Position numbers and translations under genes: made by a program. From assembly GCA_937889015.1 (NCBI GenBank), contig CALARR010000397.1, positions 1 to 15,838 on the forward strand: 15,838 nt of DNA. The letters run 5' to 3'. The first letter of the stretch is position 1, and each line of letters opens with the position of its first letter. Positions 14,643 to 15,838 of the stretch are shown one piece after another. This stretch comes from an uncultured Planctomycetales bacterium (GTDB lineage Bacteria > Planctomycetota > Planctomycetia > Pirellulales > Thermoguttaceae). Below the pieces are notes generated by a model that made no database searches, was not told the origin of the DNA, and was given only the letters and a program-made list of their open reading frames with translations.

Positions 14643-15836
14643 GTGAGCTGGCAAATGTACCTGTCCCTCAGCGCCATGATGTACCTGGACTACGCCGTGC
14701 GCGGAAGCTGGGGACCGGTCCTTTCCGCGCACCTGCTGGGGCCGCTGAAGATGACCGGCAAGCAGGCGGGGTGGATCTACGCGATGTACCCCTTCGCCTG
14801 CATCGTCTCGCCGCTGATTGGCGGTCAGATCGTCGATCGCTGGATCCCCACCGAGTGGTTCCTCAGCGCAGCGAACCTGATCGGCGGGGTAACGCTGCTG
14901 TTCGCAGTCCGGGCCACGACCTTCCGCTCGATGCTGTGCCTCATTGGCCTGCACTGCCTGTTCTTCGCGCCCACGATCGGCCTGATCAACTCGCTGGCCT
15001 TCACGCACATGGTCGATCCGAAGGTCGAGTACTTCAGGGTGCGGGTCTGGTCGAGCGTGGCCTGGGTCACGGTGGGGTGGTTACTGTCGGGATGGCGCTA
15101 CTGGGCCAGTCGGAAGAGCATTACCTTCCGCGGGAGCGACGCCTTGCTGCTGGGGGCGATCTTCGCCTTCGTGATGGCCGTCTACTGCCCGCTTTGCCTG
15201 CCGCACACGCCGCCGGCCGGCAGCGCCGACTGGGCCGCCGCCTGGACCCCGCTGGTGGAGATGTTCAGCGACTGGAAGGTGTTGCTGTTTCTGGCCCTGG
15301 CCCTCATCGTCAGCACGCAACTGCAGTTCTACTACATCGGCACGTCGAAGTTCCTGGAGGACATCGGCTGCTCGCGTACCAGCGTGCCGGCCATCATGAC
15401 CGTAGCGCAGATCGCCACGGTCGTGGCCATGGTCTGCGTCCTGCCGGATCTGTTTCCGAAGATGGGCTATCGGTGGACCCTGGCGCTGGGCACGTTCTTC
15501 TGGCTTGCCCTGTACATCATCTACGTCATTCAGCGGCCGCGGTGGCTGATCGTCGCGGCGCAAGGGTTCCACGGCCTGGCCTACGCGTTCTTCATCGACG
15601 CGTCGATCATCTACATGAACCAGGTGGCCCCGGCCGAGATCCGGGGCACCGCCCAGTCGCTGTTCACCGTGGTCACGGTCGGGCTGGGGCTGTTTCTGGG
15701 CACGCATTTCACGGGGTTCATGCTGGACCGCTGCCGCCGCGAGGGCAAGATCCACTGGCGTCCGTTCTTTGCCACGCCTTGCGTGCCTCTGCTGCTGTGT
15801 GTTGTCGCATATATCCTTTTCTTCACGGAACAGTAG
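14643..15836 (+). CDS. MFS permease, nucleoside:H+ symporter (NHS) type
   Basis: Protein of 397 residues from GTG 14643, complete to TAG near the window end. It is strongly hydrophobic with about 10-12 predicted membrane helices. The opening (S-A-M-M-Y-L-D-Y-A-V-R-G-S-W-G-P-V-L) and the loop G-G-Q-I-V-D-R-W-I-P-T-E between helices 2 and 3 resemble the Nuc_H_symport family (NupG/XapB). The stretch R-V-R-V-W-S-S-V-A-W-V and the late A-E-I-R-G-T-A-Q-S-L-F block are also typical of this family. NupG imports nucleosides with protons; the many planctomycete relatives probably carry sugars or other small polyhydroxy compounds, so the substrate cannot be assigned. It follows the Fe-S pair by 146 bases and is probably co-regulated with it by the XylR-like protein. 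Confidence 0.87.
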   Translation: MSWQMYLSLSAMMYLDYAVRGSWGPVLSAHLLGPLKMTGKQAGWIYAMYPFACIVSPLIGGQIVDRWIPTEWFLSAANLIGGVTLLFAVRATTFRSMLCLIGLHCLFFAPTIGLINSLAFTHMVDPKVEYFRVRVWSSVAWVTVGWLLSGWRYWASRKSITFRGSDALLLGAIFAFVMAVYCPLCLPHTPPAGSADWAAAWTPLVEMFSDWKVLLFLALALIVSTQLQFYYIGTSKFLEDIGCSRTSVPAIMTVAQIATVVAMVCVLPDLFPKMGYRWTLALGTFFWLALYIIYVIQRPRWLIVAAQGFHGLAYAFFIDASIIYMNQVAPAEIRGTAQSLFTVVTVGLGLFLGTHFTGFMLDRCRREGKIHWRPFFATPCVPLLLCVVAYILFFTEQ

Positions 15837-15838
15837 AC

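Overview
The window comes from a GC-rich bacterial chromosome. Planctomycetota (or a close PVC relative) is the best guess. This rests on Tat-exported Gfo/Idh/MocA and DegT-type proteins, an exported multi-domain Rid protein, a XylR-type AraC regulator, an NHS-type MFS permease and loosely packed genes with long spacers. It is an inference from gene content; no rRNA or marker gene is present. No tRNA, CRISPR array, transposase, integrase or phage gene was seen.

Positions 1-8390 (plus strand) hold six genes in a row: the 3' part of a DegT/DnrJ/EryC1 aminotransferase cut by the window edge, a Tat-signal Gfo/Idh/MocA oxidoreductase, a secreted protein with three Rid (YjgF/UK114) domains, and three full DegT-family aminotransferases, each with an N-terminal twin-arginine signal. 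All complete members look exported. Known pairs of Gfo/Idh/MocA dehydrogenase and DegT transaminase convert a hydroxyl to a keto group and then to an amine on sugars or cyclitols in the cytoplasm (StrI/StsC, NtdC/NtdA). Rid proteins quench reactive imines formed by PLP enzymes. Finding all three classes with export signals suggests a cell-envelope or periplasmic amino-sugar or aminocyclitol chemistry. This is the most interesting content of the window.

A strong intrinsic terminator (8455-8498) separates this block from a soluble four-PAS histidine kinase of the NarX/DegS (HisKA_3) type at 8569-11004. The kinase converges on a minus-strand XylR-like AraC regulator (11079-12242). The 343-base spacer upstream of that regulator carries a near-consensus sigma70 promoter for it, with an inverted repeat, and must also hold the promoter of a divergent plus-strand operon. 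That operon encodes two paralogous QueG-like iron-sulfur proteins (12586-13416 and 13429-14496) and probably an MFS permease of the nucleoside:H+ symporter type (14643-15836). Regulator, permease and the paired Fe-S proteins look like an inducible uptake and conversion unit for an unknown small molecule.

Three copies of a 79-base intergenic repeat lie just after stop codons (2122-2200, 3543-3621, 14498-14576), always in the same orientation as the gene before them. They can fold on themselves and look like a genome-wide 3'-end or REP-like element.
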